Below are positions 1-6,177 of a DNA stretch of 6,194 bases, piece by piece. Numbering within the stretch: the first letter of the stretch is position 1; each line of letters begins with the position of its first letter. Origin of the DNA: Aequorivita sp. (GTDB taxonomy: Bacteria; Bacteroidota; Bacteroidia; Flavobacteriales; Flavobacteriaceae); NCBI GenBank assembly GCA_002733915.1, contig NVXN01000015.1:33148-39341 (forward strand), written 5' to 3'. Under the pieces are notes generated by a model. It ran no database searches. It worked only from the letters and a program-made list of their open reading frames with translations, and was not told the origin of the DNA. The position numbers and the translations under genes are program-made.

Positions 1-115
1 TGGAATGCCGGTCCAAAGCATTCCAACAAATTCCGCACAATTGGCATTAAAAGTATTCAATAGACTGAGACGGGGAGTGGAAGTGGCGATCAAATCCAGT
101 TCTATCGGTATCTAA
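1..115 (+). CDS. C-terminal end of an upstream gene, probably relaxase/mobilization protein (5' partial)
   Basis: An open frame enters the window (first whole codon at base 2) and runs 37 codons to a TAA at 113-115. The visible tail is basic and ends in RLRRGVEVAIKSSSIGI. It closes 10 nt before the coupling-protein start, so the two are probably co-transcribed. In Bacteroidetes mobile elements the gene directly upstream of the VirD4-like coupling protein is usually the MobB/MobA-type relaxase, which nicks oriT and pilots the strand. That identity rests on position alone, because no catalytic motif lies in this short tail. The lack of stops and the protein-like composition support real coding sequence. 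It could instead be another mobilization accessory protein. Confidence 0.6.
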   Translation, partial: GMPVQSIPTNSAQLALKVFNRLRRGVEVAIKSSSIGI

Positions 116-125
116 ATTTAAAAAC

Positions 126-1709
126 ATGGACTTTAATAATCCGATAATAATCATTGCCGTCATAGTTATGGCAAGTTTAATTTTTTATGGCATTTTCCAG
201 TTGATAAGATTCGCCTTTTGGATTAACCTGTTTATAATTGTTTCGTTGGTTTATTTTTTGACGGATTCAATCGGTTTGACAAATTCCCTTTTATACTTTG
301 CTTGTCCAATCCTACTGATAAATACGGTGTTCTTTGTGTTCTTTCAAAAAGGGACCAGTTCGTCAGAAGCAGGTTCCAAATACGAAGTCCATTTTAAATC
401 GAATCATGGTGATTTTAAGATTCAAAATATTAGAAGGGGAGCTTCAATAATTGGAGCTGCAGGAAGTGGAAAAACTGAAAGTGTAGTATATGGTTTTCTT
501 AAGCATTTTAAAAAATATTCCTTTTGTGGGGTTATCCACGACTATAAGGATTTTGAAATAACTGAAATGGCTTATCCGCTTTTTAAGGATTCCGATTTTC
601 CTTTTTATATAATTTCCTTCGATAAAATAATTCATCGCGTAAACCCCATCGCCCCAAGATACCTTGAAAATGAAGAAAGCGTAAACGAAGTCTCTAGGGT
701 TCTTATTGAAAACCTTTTGGAACAAAGAGAATCTGGTTCTACGGGAAGTACAAGGTTCTTCAATGATGCTGCAGAGGGATTGATCGGTGGACTTATTTGG
801 AAACTCCGAACCTCGTATCCGCAATACTGTACTTTGCCGCATCTTATTGCTATTTATCAATATTTGGACACCGAAAGTTTAGTTGCATTTTTAAGTTCAA
901 ATATCACATCCCGTGCAATGGCTGATGCTTTTATAAGTGGAAAGGATTCCGAAAGACAAACGGCAGCGGTAAAGAGCACCTTGGCAAATGCTTTAAAGCG
1001 GATCAGTACGCAACGCATATTTATGGCACTTTCAGCAGATGAAGTGCCGCTTAATATAAATAACAAGGATAATCCAGCTGTGATATCGGTAGTGAACAAT
1101 CCGAAGTTTGAAACTGCATATTCTCCTGTAATTGCAACCATAATACATACCATCACTAAACAAATGAGTGTACGAAATTCGCTTCCTTCTTTTTTGATGA
1201 TGGAGGAAGCACCAACAATACGGTTATTAAATATGCACCGTATTCCCGCGACATTGCGGAGTTATGATATTGCAACTATTTATGTGATGCAGGACAAAAT
1301 TCAGAATGATATGATGTATGGCGATAAGGCGAGCAAAGCAATCTTGAGCAACCTTTCCTATCAATTCTTTGGAAAGGTAAATGACCCTGATACGGCAAAA
1401 TATTACGAACGGTTTTTCGAAATTATAAAAGATCCAACCAAAAGTATAAGCCGTGGCCATAACCTCGATTTTGACACCCGAATTACAACAGGGGAAAAGG
1501 AAATCCCTAAAATTCGGGCAGATGTCTTTTTTCGCTTAAAGCAGGGAGAGTTTATTACTTATGCGGATGGGAAGGATAAAAAGGTCCAGTTTAAACTCTC
1601 AAAAATTGAAAGGCAATTACCTGCCAAAATTCATAATTGTACAGAGACTGCTTTAGAAGAAAATTTTGAGAGGATATATCGAGAGGTCAGGTCTATTTTT
1701 AAACAGTAA
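126..1709 (+). CDS. VirD4/TraG/TraD-family type IV coupling protein (MobC-like conjugative DNA-transfer ATPase)
   Basis: This is a coupling ATPase that would bring the relaxase-DNA complex to the type IV secretion channel at the inner membrane. The 527-aa product has three hydrophobic segments at about residues 6-24, 26-45 and 53-73. The P-loop is GAAGSGKT (110-117, with K116 and T117). A Walker B-like strand FLMMEEAPTI lies at 356-365 (E360/E361), followed by a VMQD motif with Q389, where RecA-like motor ATPases place a sensing Gln. The tail from about 440 (GHNLDF, then VFFRLKQGEFITYADG) resembles the TraM-recognition end of TraG/TraD proteins. It is somewhat short compared with Bacteroidetes MobC proteins of about 650 aa, but both ends look intact. 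The ATG at 126 follows an A-rich leader 10 nt after the upstream stop. The family assignment is firm; the specific gene name is not. Confidence 0.9.
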   Translation: MDFNNPIIIIAVIVMASLIFYGIFQLIRFAFWINLFIIVSLVYFLTDSIGLTNSLLYFACPILLINTVFFVFFQKGTSSSEAGSKYEVHFKSNHGDFKIQNIRRGASIIGAAGSGKTESVVYGFLKHFKKYSFCGVIHDYKDFEITEMAYPLFKDSDFPFYIISFDKIIHRVNPIAPRYLENEESVNEVSRVLIENLLEQRESGSTGSTRFFNDAAEGLIGGLIWKLRTSYPQYCTLPHLIAIYQYLDTESLVAFLSSNITSRAMADAFISGKDSERQTAAVKSTLANALKRISTQRIFMALSADEVPLNINNKDNPAVISVVNNPKFETAYSPVIATIIHTITKQMSVRNSLPSFLMMEEAPTIRLLNMHRIPATLRSYDIATIYVMQDKIQNDMMYGDKASKAILSNLSYQFFGKVNDPDTAKYYERFFEIIKDPTKSISRGHNLDFDTRITTGEKEIPKIRADVFFRLKQGEFITYADGKDKKVQFKLSKIERQLPAKIHNCTETALEENFERIYREVRSIFKQ

Positions 1710-1741
1710 TTTTTTTAAAAAACTGGGCACAATTTAAATAA

Positions 1742-2005
1742 TTGATAAAAATGAATCATTTGGATTTAGTTCCTATGACTTCTCCTTTTTTATGCTTTTA
1801 TTTAACTGCTGGGACAAAGCCGGAAAACCCGAGCTCAGAAAATTTTTGTAATCCCGAAATTTATAGTTACAGTTTTTCAGGAATGCTCGTTGGCGAAAAA
1901 TCAATTGACAAAAGCAAGGATTATAAATATTGGAAAGAGTTTTGGAACGAATATAAAAACTCGCTGACTTGGGATAATAAAAAAGGACATTTCGTAGCTT
2001 ACTGA
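1742..2005 (+). CDS. small hypothetical protein
   Basis: I do not recognise this product. Translation could begin at TTG 1742 (87 aa) or, more likely, at ATG 1751 (84 aa), which follows an A-rich leader (ataaaa). The first third contains a short hydrophobic stretch (SPFLCFYLTAG) too weak to call a membrane helix or signal peptide. The C-terminal half is charged and aromatic (SKDYKYWKEFWNEYKNSL, WDNKKGHFVAY), with two Trp in the YWKEFW segment, which looks like real folded protein rather than random reading. It lies 32 nt after the coupling-protein gene with no strong terminator between, so it may be a tail gene of the transfer operon. It has two Cys, at about 18 and 36 counting from TTG. It could also be a fragment of a longer ancestral gene. 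Existence is moderately likely; function is unknown. Confidence 0.5.
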   Translation: MIKMNHLDLVPMTSPFLCFYLTAGTKPENPSSENFCNPEIYSYSFSGMLVGEKSIDKSKDYKYWKEFWNEYKNSLTWDNKKGHFVAY

Positions 2006-2025
2006 AAAAGTAGCGTTTTCCAACA

Positions 2026-2157
2026 ATGCATCCTATGAAAAGTACTAATCCCATTTCTAAAATAATATTCTTATTTTATTTATCTTATTCAAATGAATCT
2101 GCTGCTGCTATTGTTATAATTTCGGTAATTTTGCGCTTCAAAATTGCTGAATTATGA
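2026..2157 (+). CDS. possible small hydrophobic peptide (43 aa), overlapping the next gene by ATGA
   Basis: A short frame opens at ATG 2026 (alternative ATG at 2035) and ends in a TGA at 2155-2157, sharing ATGA with the start of the 185-aa gene. That overlap is typical of translational coupling. The peptide has a basic N-terminus, then KIIFLFYLSY, a polar SNES turn, and a second apolar run AAAIVIISVIL before a basic RFKIAEL tail. It could be a small membrane protein or a leader peptide. Against it, the DNA is AT-rich and non-coding AT-rich DNA readily encodes hydrophobic frames, the leader is not compelling, and a promoter-like TAATTTTG lies inside it. It may be chance. Confidence 0.25.
   Translation: MHPMKSTNPISKIIFLFYLSYSNESAAAIVIISVILRFKIAEL
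2126..2133 (+). promoter_or_regulatory. candidate Bacteroidetes -7 promoter element (TAATTTTG) for the secreted-protein operon
   Basis: TAATTTTG matches the Bacteroidetes/Flavobacterium -7 consensus TAnnTTTG exactly and lies 20 nt before the ATG of the 185-aa gene. No TTG is found at the preferred 17-23 nt upstream spacing (the nearest TTG, at 2111, is only 12 nt away), so the -33 element is poor. An overlapping one-mismatch copy is TAATTTCG at 2117-2124. If used, transcription would begin just upstream of the start codon and leave a very short leader. Confidence 0.35.
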
Positions 2158-2711
2158 AATATACAATTTTCGTTATCTTTTTAACAATAAGCGCCTTTGC
2201 ACAAGGACAGGACTACAAAATTTCCCAATTTTATGAAGGGTATATCATCAAAAAGGACGGCACCAAGGAACGAGGCTACATTTTATATGACGATGAATCT
2301 GTTAGGTATGAAAGCGTAACCTTTAAAAAAGAACAAAAAGGCAAAAAAGAGCGATTTAAGCCAAAGGATATCGCTGGTTATAAAGTTGCCGACAAGGTGT
2401 ATCACACAGTGCAATTTCAGGATATTCCTTTTAAGAATACTAAATTTTTGGTGTTGGAAAAAGAGGGTTGCTTAAATATGTATTCTTACAGAACGCTTTC
2501 TGAAGGAGCATGGTCCACTGTAATGATTTTGAAAAATGACGAGAAGGCTATAAATACACAGAACTTTATTATGGGTTATGCAGATAAAATGGCAGACCTC
2601 GTAAAAGACGATCAGGAATTGGCCGCTAAAATTAAGAATAAGGAAAAAGGCTATTCGCTTCTAAATATAGAGGCAATAGTAGATGAATATAACAGCAATT
2701 GTAAAAAATAG
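2154..2711 (+). CDS. secreted or periplasmic hypothetical protein with signal peptide
   Basis: The 185-aa product opens with a classic signal peptide: MKY, an apolar core IFVIFLTI, then SAFA followed by QGQD, giving likely cleavage after A16. The mature part is about 169 aa and rich in Lys, Glu and aromatic residues. It begins with YEGYIIKKDGTKERGYI, followed by short beta-prone strands (VRYESVTFKK, ERFKPKDIAGYKV, KVYHTVQF, KFLVLEKEG), and ends in a helical segment and IVDEYNSNC. The pattern 'G.I.kkDGt...GyI' followed by 'f.pkDI.gY.v' is, from memory, common in small exported Bacteroidetes proteins of unknown role, but I cannot name the family. It sits 6 nt before the next exported protein, so the two are surely co-expressed and may act together outside the inner membrane. 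No catalytic motif is visible. Confidence 0.85.
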   Translation: MKYTIFVIFLTISAFAQGQDYKISQFYEGYIIKKDGTKERGYILYDDESVRYESVTFKKEQKGKKERFKPKDIAGYKVADKVYHTVQFQDIPFKNTKFLVLEKEGCLNMYSYRTLSEGAWSTVMILKNDEKAINTQNFIMGYADKMADLVKDDQELAAKIKNKEKGYSLLNIEAIVDEYNSNCKK

Positions 2712-2717
2712 AACCAG

Positions 2718-4223
2718 ATGAAAGCAATTACCTTTTTTACCTTAGTTTTTATTTCACTAAACGCTACTGCACAAAGTTTTTCTTGGGGTTTTCCTTTTGG
2801 GAGGACCGATGAAACAGAAAAAGATATAACCCATATAGTGACCGAGGACAAGCTTTACAGGATTTCTTCAAAATATGATTTGGGCACTTTTAACCAAAAA
2901 ATAATGGTGGATCAGTTTTCATTGAATGATTTGGAAAAAAGCGGAAGCATTGATATATCTGTGGAGCAGCCTATGATGGGCGTGGCAAGTTTGACCTTTA
3001 ACAGTATGTTTCAAAAAGAAGGTTCAGCATTTATCTTTTTCTACACAGATTATGACCGAAAAACCAAAAAGAACAACTTGCTTTTTCGAGAAGTGGACAT
3101 CAATTCCGGAAAGTTCGGCGAGCTGCAGACAGTAATGGAAATGGATACGAACGAAGGTAGGTTCGTGATTTCCCAAAGTGATAATAAACAATATTTTGCC
3201 GTTTTAAAAGAGCTTCCGTATGCCAAAAAATCCAATGAAAAAGTGGAGCTATTTCTATTGGATGACAAAGCAGGAATTCTAAAGGAAACAACGCAGGAAT
3301 TTGAATTTGAGGACAAACGCGACAAACAGCATTCACTCTATGTTTCCAATGAGGGGCAGGTAATTTTGGTGAAAAAAGTTGATGAGAAAAAGGAAAAGCC
3401 GTACCTCAATTTATATACTTGGAACACAGCCGAAAACACGGTTTCCTCTACTTCCCTAAAACAGCAGGACGATTATCAAATCCCACAATTTGAAGGGAAA
3501 TTTCACGAAGGCAATTTTTACTTTTTAGCAATTTTGACCTATGAAAAATCAAGCAACTTCGGTCTGAAGATCGATATGAATGGACGAAACTCAGGCGTTG
3601 GTGCTAATGGTATCTTGGCATTAAAAATAGATGGCCAGGGAAAAGTGGTCTTTAATCAAAGAAATGATTTTGAGAAAATAATTGCCAACTTAAATCTAAA
3701 GGATTTTCTTTTTGATAGTACTGGAATTTGGGCTATTTATGACCGTATGTATGTTGAAAAAAAATCAAAATCCAGCAATTTGACCGATGGTGATTTTAGT
3801 TATGATTACAGTTATTTGAACAATGGATTTGTGGTAAACAAGCTCGATATAAATACTGGAAAATTAGAGTGGTCAAAAGTTATTGATACCGCTGAGCCTA
3901 ATACAAAAAACGACAATGGCGATTTTCTCTCCACGCTATTTTATCTTGATGGCTCCAACTTGGTTTTGCTTTACAACGAAACAAGGGATTTGAACAAGGC
4001 AAAAGTTCATGTTATTTTCAACCGTCGTTTTCCTATAAAGGAAGTGATTTCCGCTTCAGGCGAAACAGTGTCCCGCGAGGCATTGATTTCAGCAGGAATT
4101 GGTGTTACCAAAGAGGAGGAATTCGAACTTAACACACAATTCCTCATTCCAGTTTCAAAAAACACTTTTATTCTTCGCGCCAGTAATAGAGCGGAATATA
4201 AATATGGAAAGATGAAGATATAA
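2718..4223 (+). CDS. large secreted hypothetical protein, beta-rich (possible beta-propeller)
   Basis: The 501-aa product has a signal peptide (MKAITFFTLVFISLNATA, cleavage expected after A18, leaving Gln at +1) and no later membrane helix, lipobox or recognisable C-terminal sorting domain. The mature protein is a run of alternating strands with repeated themes such as NNLLFREVDINSGKFGEL (about 115-132), ILALKIDGQGKVVF (about 301-314) and GFVVNKLDINTGKLEW (about 370-385). Strand, 'D..G', strand units like these are typical of beta-propeller blades. That fold is inference from periodicity, not a recognised domain. The C-terminus (NTFILRASNRAEYKYGKMKI) looks natural and complete. The start is fixed by the signal peptide. 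Six nt separate it from the 185-aa gene, so the two form one operon. No enzyme motif is seen; a binding or surface-scaffold role is possible but unsupported. Confidence 0.85.
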   Translation: MKAITFFTLVFISLNATAQSFSWGFPFGRTDETEKDITHIVTEDKLYRISSKYDLGTFNQKIMVDQFSLNDLEKSGSIDISVEQPMMGVASLTFNSMFQKEGSAFIFFYTDYDRKTKKNNLLFREVDINSGKFGELQTVMEMDTNEGRFVISQSDNKQYFAVLKELPYAKKSNEKVELFLLDDKAGILKETTQEFEFEDKRDKQHSLYVSNEGQVILVKKVDEKKEKPYLNLYTWNTAENTVSSTSLKQQDDYQIPQFEGKFHEGNFYFLAILTYEKSSNFGLKIDMNGRNSGVGANGILALKIDGQGKVVFNQRNDFEKIIANLNLKDFLFDSTGIWAIYDRMYVEKKSKSSNLTDGDFSYDYSYLNNGFVVNKLDINTGKLEWSKVIDTAEPNTKNDNGDFLSTLFYLDGSNLVLLYNETRDLNKAKVHVIFNRRFPIKEVISASGETVSREALISAGIGVTKEEEFELNTQFLIPVSKNTFILRASNRAEYKYGKMKI

Positions 4224-4225
4224 GG

Positions 4226-4242
4226 GAGAGGAGATTCTTCTC
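4226..4242 (+). terminator. weak hairpin after the secreted operon, possible terminator
   Basis: GAGAGGA (4226-4232) pairs with TCTTCTC (4236-4242) across a GAT loop, giving seven base pairs including one G-T wobble. It starts three bases past the stop of the 501-aa gene and is followed by GTTTATTGCTTT, a broken T tract. Position favours a terminator; the poor T tract argues for a weak one. Confidence 0.3.
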
Positions 4243-4273
4243 GTTTATTGCTTTGATTATTAGATATAATGAC

Positions 4274-4340
4274 GAGGACTACATAATTTAAAGATATAGC
4301 CAAAGCTTGCCGAAGCTCGTTCAGGAGCTATCAAGTCCTC
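4274..4340. repeat. nested inverted repeats with two competing inner hairpins
   Basis: Three perfect inverted repeats lie one inside another. The outer pair is GAGGACT (4274-4280) with AGTCCTC (4334-4340). The middle pair is ATAGC (4296-4300) with GCTAT (4327-4331). The inner pair is AGCTT (4304-4308) with AAGCT (4313-4317) around a GCCG loop. An alternative inner hairpin pairs AGCTC (4314-4318) with GAGCT (4325-4329) around a six-base loop, excluding both the middle and inner stems. This could be a structured RNA, a recombination or protein-binding site, or chance in a 67-base stretch. No known RNA family or attachment site is recognised. Confidence 0.35.
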
Positions 4341-4441
4341 TAAGAAATGAATATTTTGACGAATTAGAAAACTGGATATTATCTATTGATGAATCTATGG
4401 TGATTTTTATAACAAGACCTGAGGTTAGGATCTTGAGGTAA
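4292..4441 (+). pseudogene. 49-codon open frame, possible gene remnant or unrecognised small gene
   Basis: Between an in-frame TAA at 4289-4291 and the TAA at 4439-4441 the frame stays open for 49 codons. It reads like real protein: PKLVQELSSPLRNEYFDELE, then WILSIDESMVIFITRPEVRI. There is no early ATG; the first plausible start is TTG 4307, giving 44 aa, and the only ATG (4397-4399) comes late. The mix of amphipathic helix and strand suggests the surviving end of a decayed or truncated gene, perhaps older cargo. It overlaps the nested inverted repeats, so both readings cannot be equally important. I do not recognise a family. Confidence 0.2.
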
Positions 4442-4523
4442 TGAATTTTGTGTCATTTGCAGTTCTGTGGACTAAACAAAAATAATTTTCACCTATGTTT
4501 TCGATTGAGTAGCAAGACTATCG

Positions 4524-4574
4524 ATGTTGCTTATTAAATGCAAAAGAACTATATTTGTTGTAAATAAGCATCAT
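4524..4574 (+). promoter_or_regulatory. candidate HipB operator: 12-bp inverted repeat bracketing the hipBA promoter
   Basis: The left arm ATGTTGCTTATT (4524-4535) and right arm AATAAGCATCAT (4563-4574) are inverted copies matching at 11 of 12 positions. They are separated by 27 nt that contain the -7 element. The left arm covers the -33 TTG, and the right arm lies between the expected transcription start and the hipB ATG. A dimeric repressor bound to both arms would shut the promoter. HipB proteins are known to autorepress their operons through inverted repeats, so autoregulation is the natural inference. Confidence 0.6.
4527..4557 (+). promoter_or_regulatory. hipBA promoter (TTG, 20 nt, TATATTTG)
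   Basis: TTG at 4527-4529 and TATATTTG at 4550-4557 are separated by 20 nt. This matches the Bacteroidetes housekeeping promoter (TTG, 17-23 nt, TAnnTTTG) at every fixed position. Transcription should start a few bases after 4557, giving an RNA leader of roughly a dozen bases before the hipB ATG at 4576. It is the strongest promoter match in the window. Confidence 0.7.
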
Positions 4575-4575
4575 T

Positions 4576-4863
4576 ATGAGTTCTAAAAAAGCGATAGTTC
4601 TCCCGAAACATCGAAAAATTTTCAGCCAGATTGGGGAAAATATTAAGCTCGCACGTAAAAGAAGGAAACTCACTACAGAACAAGTTTCTGAGCGCGCAGG
4701 CATTCACAGGACTACATTATACCGCATAGAAAAAGGCGATCCAGCAGTTGCTATAGGATTGTACTTTAATGTCTTTAGAGTGCTGAACTTGCAGGATGAT
4801 TTTTTAAAGTTGGCAGTGGATGATGCGTTCGGCAGGAAGCTTCAGGATCTTGATTTATTGTAA
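4576..4863 (+). CDS. hipB: HipB-like XRE-family antitoxin and transcriptional repressor
   Basis: This is the DNA-binding antitoxin expected to bind and neutralise the HipA kinase and repress the operon. The 95-aa protein has an XRE/Cro-type helix-turn-helix over about residues 17-72: IGENIKLARKRRKLT, helix 2 TTEQVSERAG (33-42), recognition helix HRTTLYRIEKGDP (44-56), then a packing helix ending in VLNLQDDFLKL. The tail DDAFGRKLQDLDL resembles the ending of other regulators encoded next to HipA toxins. A short basic N-terminal extension (SSKKAIVLPKHRK) precedes the domain. The start is ATG 4576, with no Shine-Dalgarno but an AT-rich leader and a good promoter just upstream. Its stop is 5 nt before the hipA ATG, so antitoxin precedes toxin in one operon, the usual order. 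Function is inferred from family and pairing. Confidence 0.9.
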   Translation: MSSKKAIVLPKHRKIFSQIGENIKLARKRRKLTTEQVSERAGIHRTTLYRIEKGDPAVAIGLYFNVFRVLNLQDDFLKLAVDDAFGRKLQDLDLL

Positions 4864-4868
4864 TTGAT

Positions 4869-6119
4869 ATGGCGAAAGGAAAATTTGACATATACGTATT
4901 TGCGGATTGGGCGGCACTTGAGAATCCAACTTTGGTCGGAATACTTTCCGCTCATTTTGCCAAGGGCAAAAAAGCCTTTAGTTTTGAGTATGATAAAGAT
5001 TGGTTGAAAACTGATGCGCAACGATTACTAGATCCTGATATTGAATTCTATCCAGGGCCCCAATACCCAACCAACAAAGAGAATTTCGGAATCTTTTTGG
5101 ACAGTATGCCCGATACTTGGGGGAAAACTTTAATGAAACGTCGAGCGGCACAAGACGCTAGGACTAGGGGAGAGAAGGCAAAGAAGCTGTATGAAATAGA
5201 TTACCTTCTTGGGGTCTATGATGAGAGTAGGATGGGGGCTTTGCGTTTTAAGACGGCACTGGACGGTCCCTTTTTGGACAATGACGATCAAAGTCCGACA
5301 CCACCTTGGTCCTCGCTAGGGGAGCTTCAGGAAGCGGTTAATCAATTGGAAGGTGATGATCAAAGTGATGCTATTAGAAAATGGCTGGCTGTCTTGATTG
5401 CGCCTGGTTCCTCTTTAGGTGGGGCCCGACCCAAGGCAAATATTCTGGACGCCAATAAAAATCTATGGATTGCGAAGTTCCCATCAAAGGCGGATACGAT
5501 CGACAAAGCTGCTTGGGAATTTCTGGCTTATAAACTTGCCATAGCCGCCGGGATTGAAATGGCGGAATCTAGTATAGAGCAGGTGAGTGGCCAATACCAC
5601 ACTTTTATGACCAAACGTTTTGATAGGGACAACGGAAAGCGCATTCATTTTGCCTCGGCTATGACAATGACTGGGAAGACTGAAGATTCTATTAAGGATG
5701 AAGCGCCCAGTTATTTGGAAATTGTTGAGTTTATCGAGAATTATGGGGTTGATGTAAAAGCCAATCTACATCAGCTATGGCGACGCATCGTGTTTAATAT
5801 TGCTATCTCAAATACGGATGACCACTTGAGAAATCACGGATTTATCCTTAAAGAAAAGGGATGGGTATTATCACCCGCTTATGATTTAAATCCGTCTGTA
5901 GAGAAGGATGGTTTATCCCTGAATATTGATATGGAAGATAATGCCTTGGATTTTGAACTGGCGAAAAGCGTGGGTAAGTATTTTCGTTTAAGCGAAAATG
6001 AAATGGAAAATATTTTGAGTGATGTGTGGTCTGTGGTTAAAGATTGGAAACAAGTTGCAGTAGAAATTGGAATCAAAAATCGGGAGGTCGAGATTATGGG
6101 AGCGGCTTTTAAGTGTTAA
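4869..6119 (+). CDS. hipA: HipA-family Ser/Thr protein kinase toxin
   Basis: This is a HipA-type kinase. E. coli HipA phosphorylates glutamyl-tRNA synthetase and halts translation; the target here is unknown. The 416-aa protein is close to the usual 400-440 aa and seems intact. The N-terminal part (about 8-130) has the HipA N-subdomain pattern, including GILSAHFAKGKKAFSFEY and FLDSMPDTWGKTLMKRR. The Gly-rich loop is SSLGGARPKA (181-190), with S182 in the place of the autophosphorylated Ser150 of E. coli HipA. K203 in LWIAKFPSK should be the ATP-binding lysine. The catalytic loop SNTDDHLRNHGF (314-325) supplies D317, H319 and N322, and SPAYDL gives metal-binding D339. Having both the N-terminal and kinase domains in one chain argues against the split HipBST type. 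It is translated right after hipB and presumably controlled by it. Residue equivalences are by eye. Confidence 0.93.
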   Translation: MAKGKFDIYVFADWAALENPTLVGILSAHFAKGKKAFSFEYDKDWLKTDAQRLLDPDIEFYPGPQYPTNKENFGIFLDSMPDTWGKTLMKRRAAQDARTRGEKAKKLYEIDYLLGVYDESRMGALRFKTALDGPFLDNDDQSPTPPWSSLGELQEAVNQLEGDDQSDAIRKWLAVLIAPGSSLGGARPKANILDANKNLWIAKFPSKADTIDKAAWEFLAYKLAIAAGIEMAESSIEQVSGQYHTFMTKRFDRDNGKRIHFASAMTMTGKTEDSIKDEAPSYLEIVEFIENYGVDVKANLHQLWRRIVFNIAISNTDDHLRNHGFILKEKGWVLSPAYDLNPSVEKDGLSLNIDMEDNALDFELAKSVGKYFRLSENEMENILSDVWSVVKDWKQVAVEIGIKNREVEIMGAAFKC

Positions 6120-6177
6120 GCAGGAATAATATTGATTAGGAAACGATTTTTAGACGAACAATAAAAATTTAATAAAA

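Noticed and set aside
444..860. 138-codon open frame on the minus strand
   Set aside because: It lies wholly inside the coupling-protein gene, antisense to its ATPase domain. The translation shows no family features.
1704..1729. T-run followed by A-run just after the coupling-protein stop, with CAGT and ACTG at the edges
   Set aside because: The stem is almost only A-T with a bulge and is not followed by a T tract, so it is not a convincing terminator.
1773..2054. 93-codon minus-strand frame opposite the small hypothetical gene
   Set aside because: It starts in the non-coding gap and reads antisense through an AT-rich gene. The plus-strand frame has the better leader and composition.
4007..4303. 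98-codon minus-strand frame reaching into the gap after the 501-aa gene
   Set aside because: Most of it is antisense to the end of a solid gene, and the Ser/Ile-rich translation looks like a shadow frame.
4441..4485. ATG overlapping TAATG at the end of the 49-codon frame
   Set aside because: It opens only about 13 codons before a stop, too short to support as a gene.
5281..5368. Repeated GAYGATCAAAGT in hipA (encoding DDQS twice)
   Set aside because: It is a single short duplication within a poorly conserved linker of the protein, with no further copies seen. It is not a functional repeat array.
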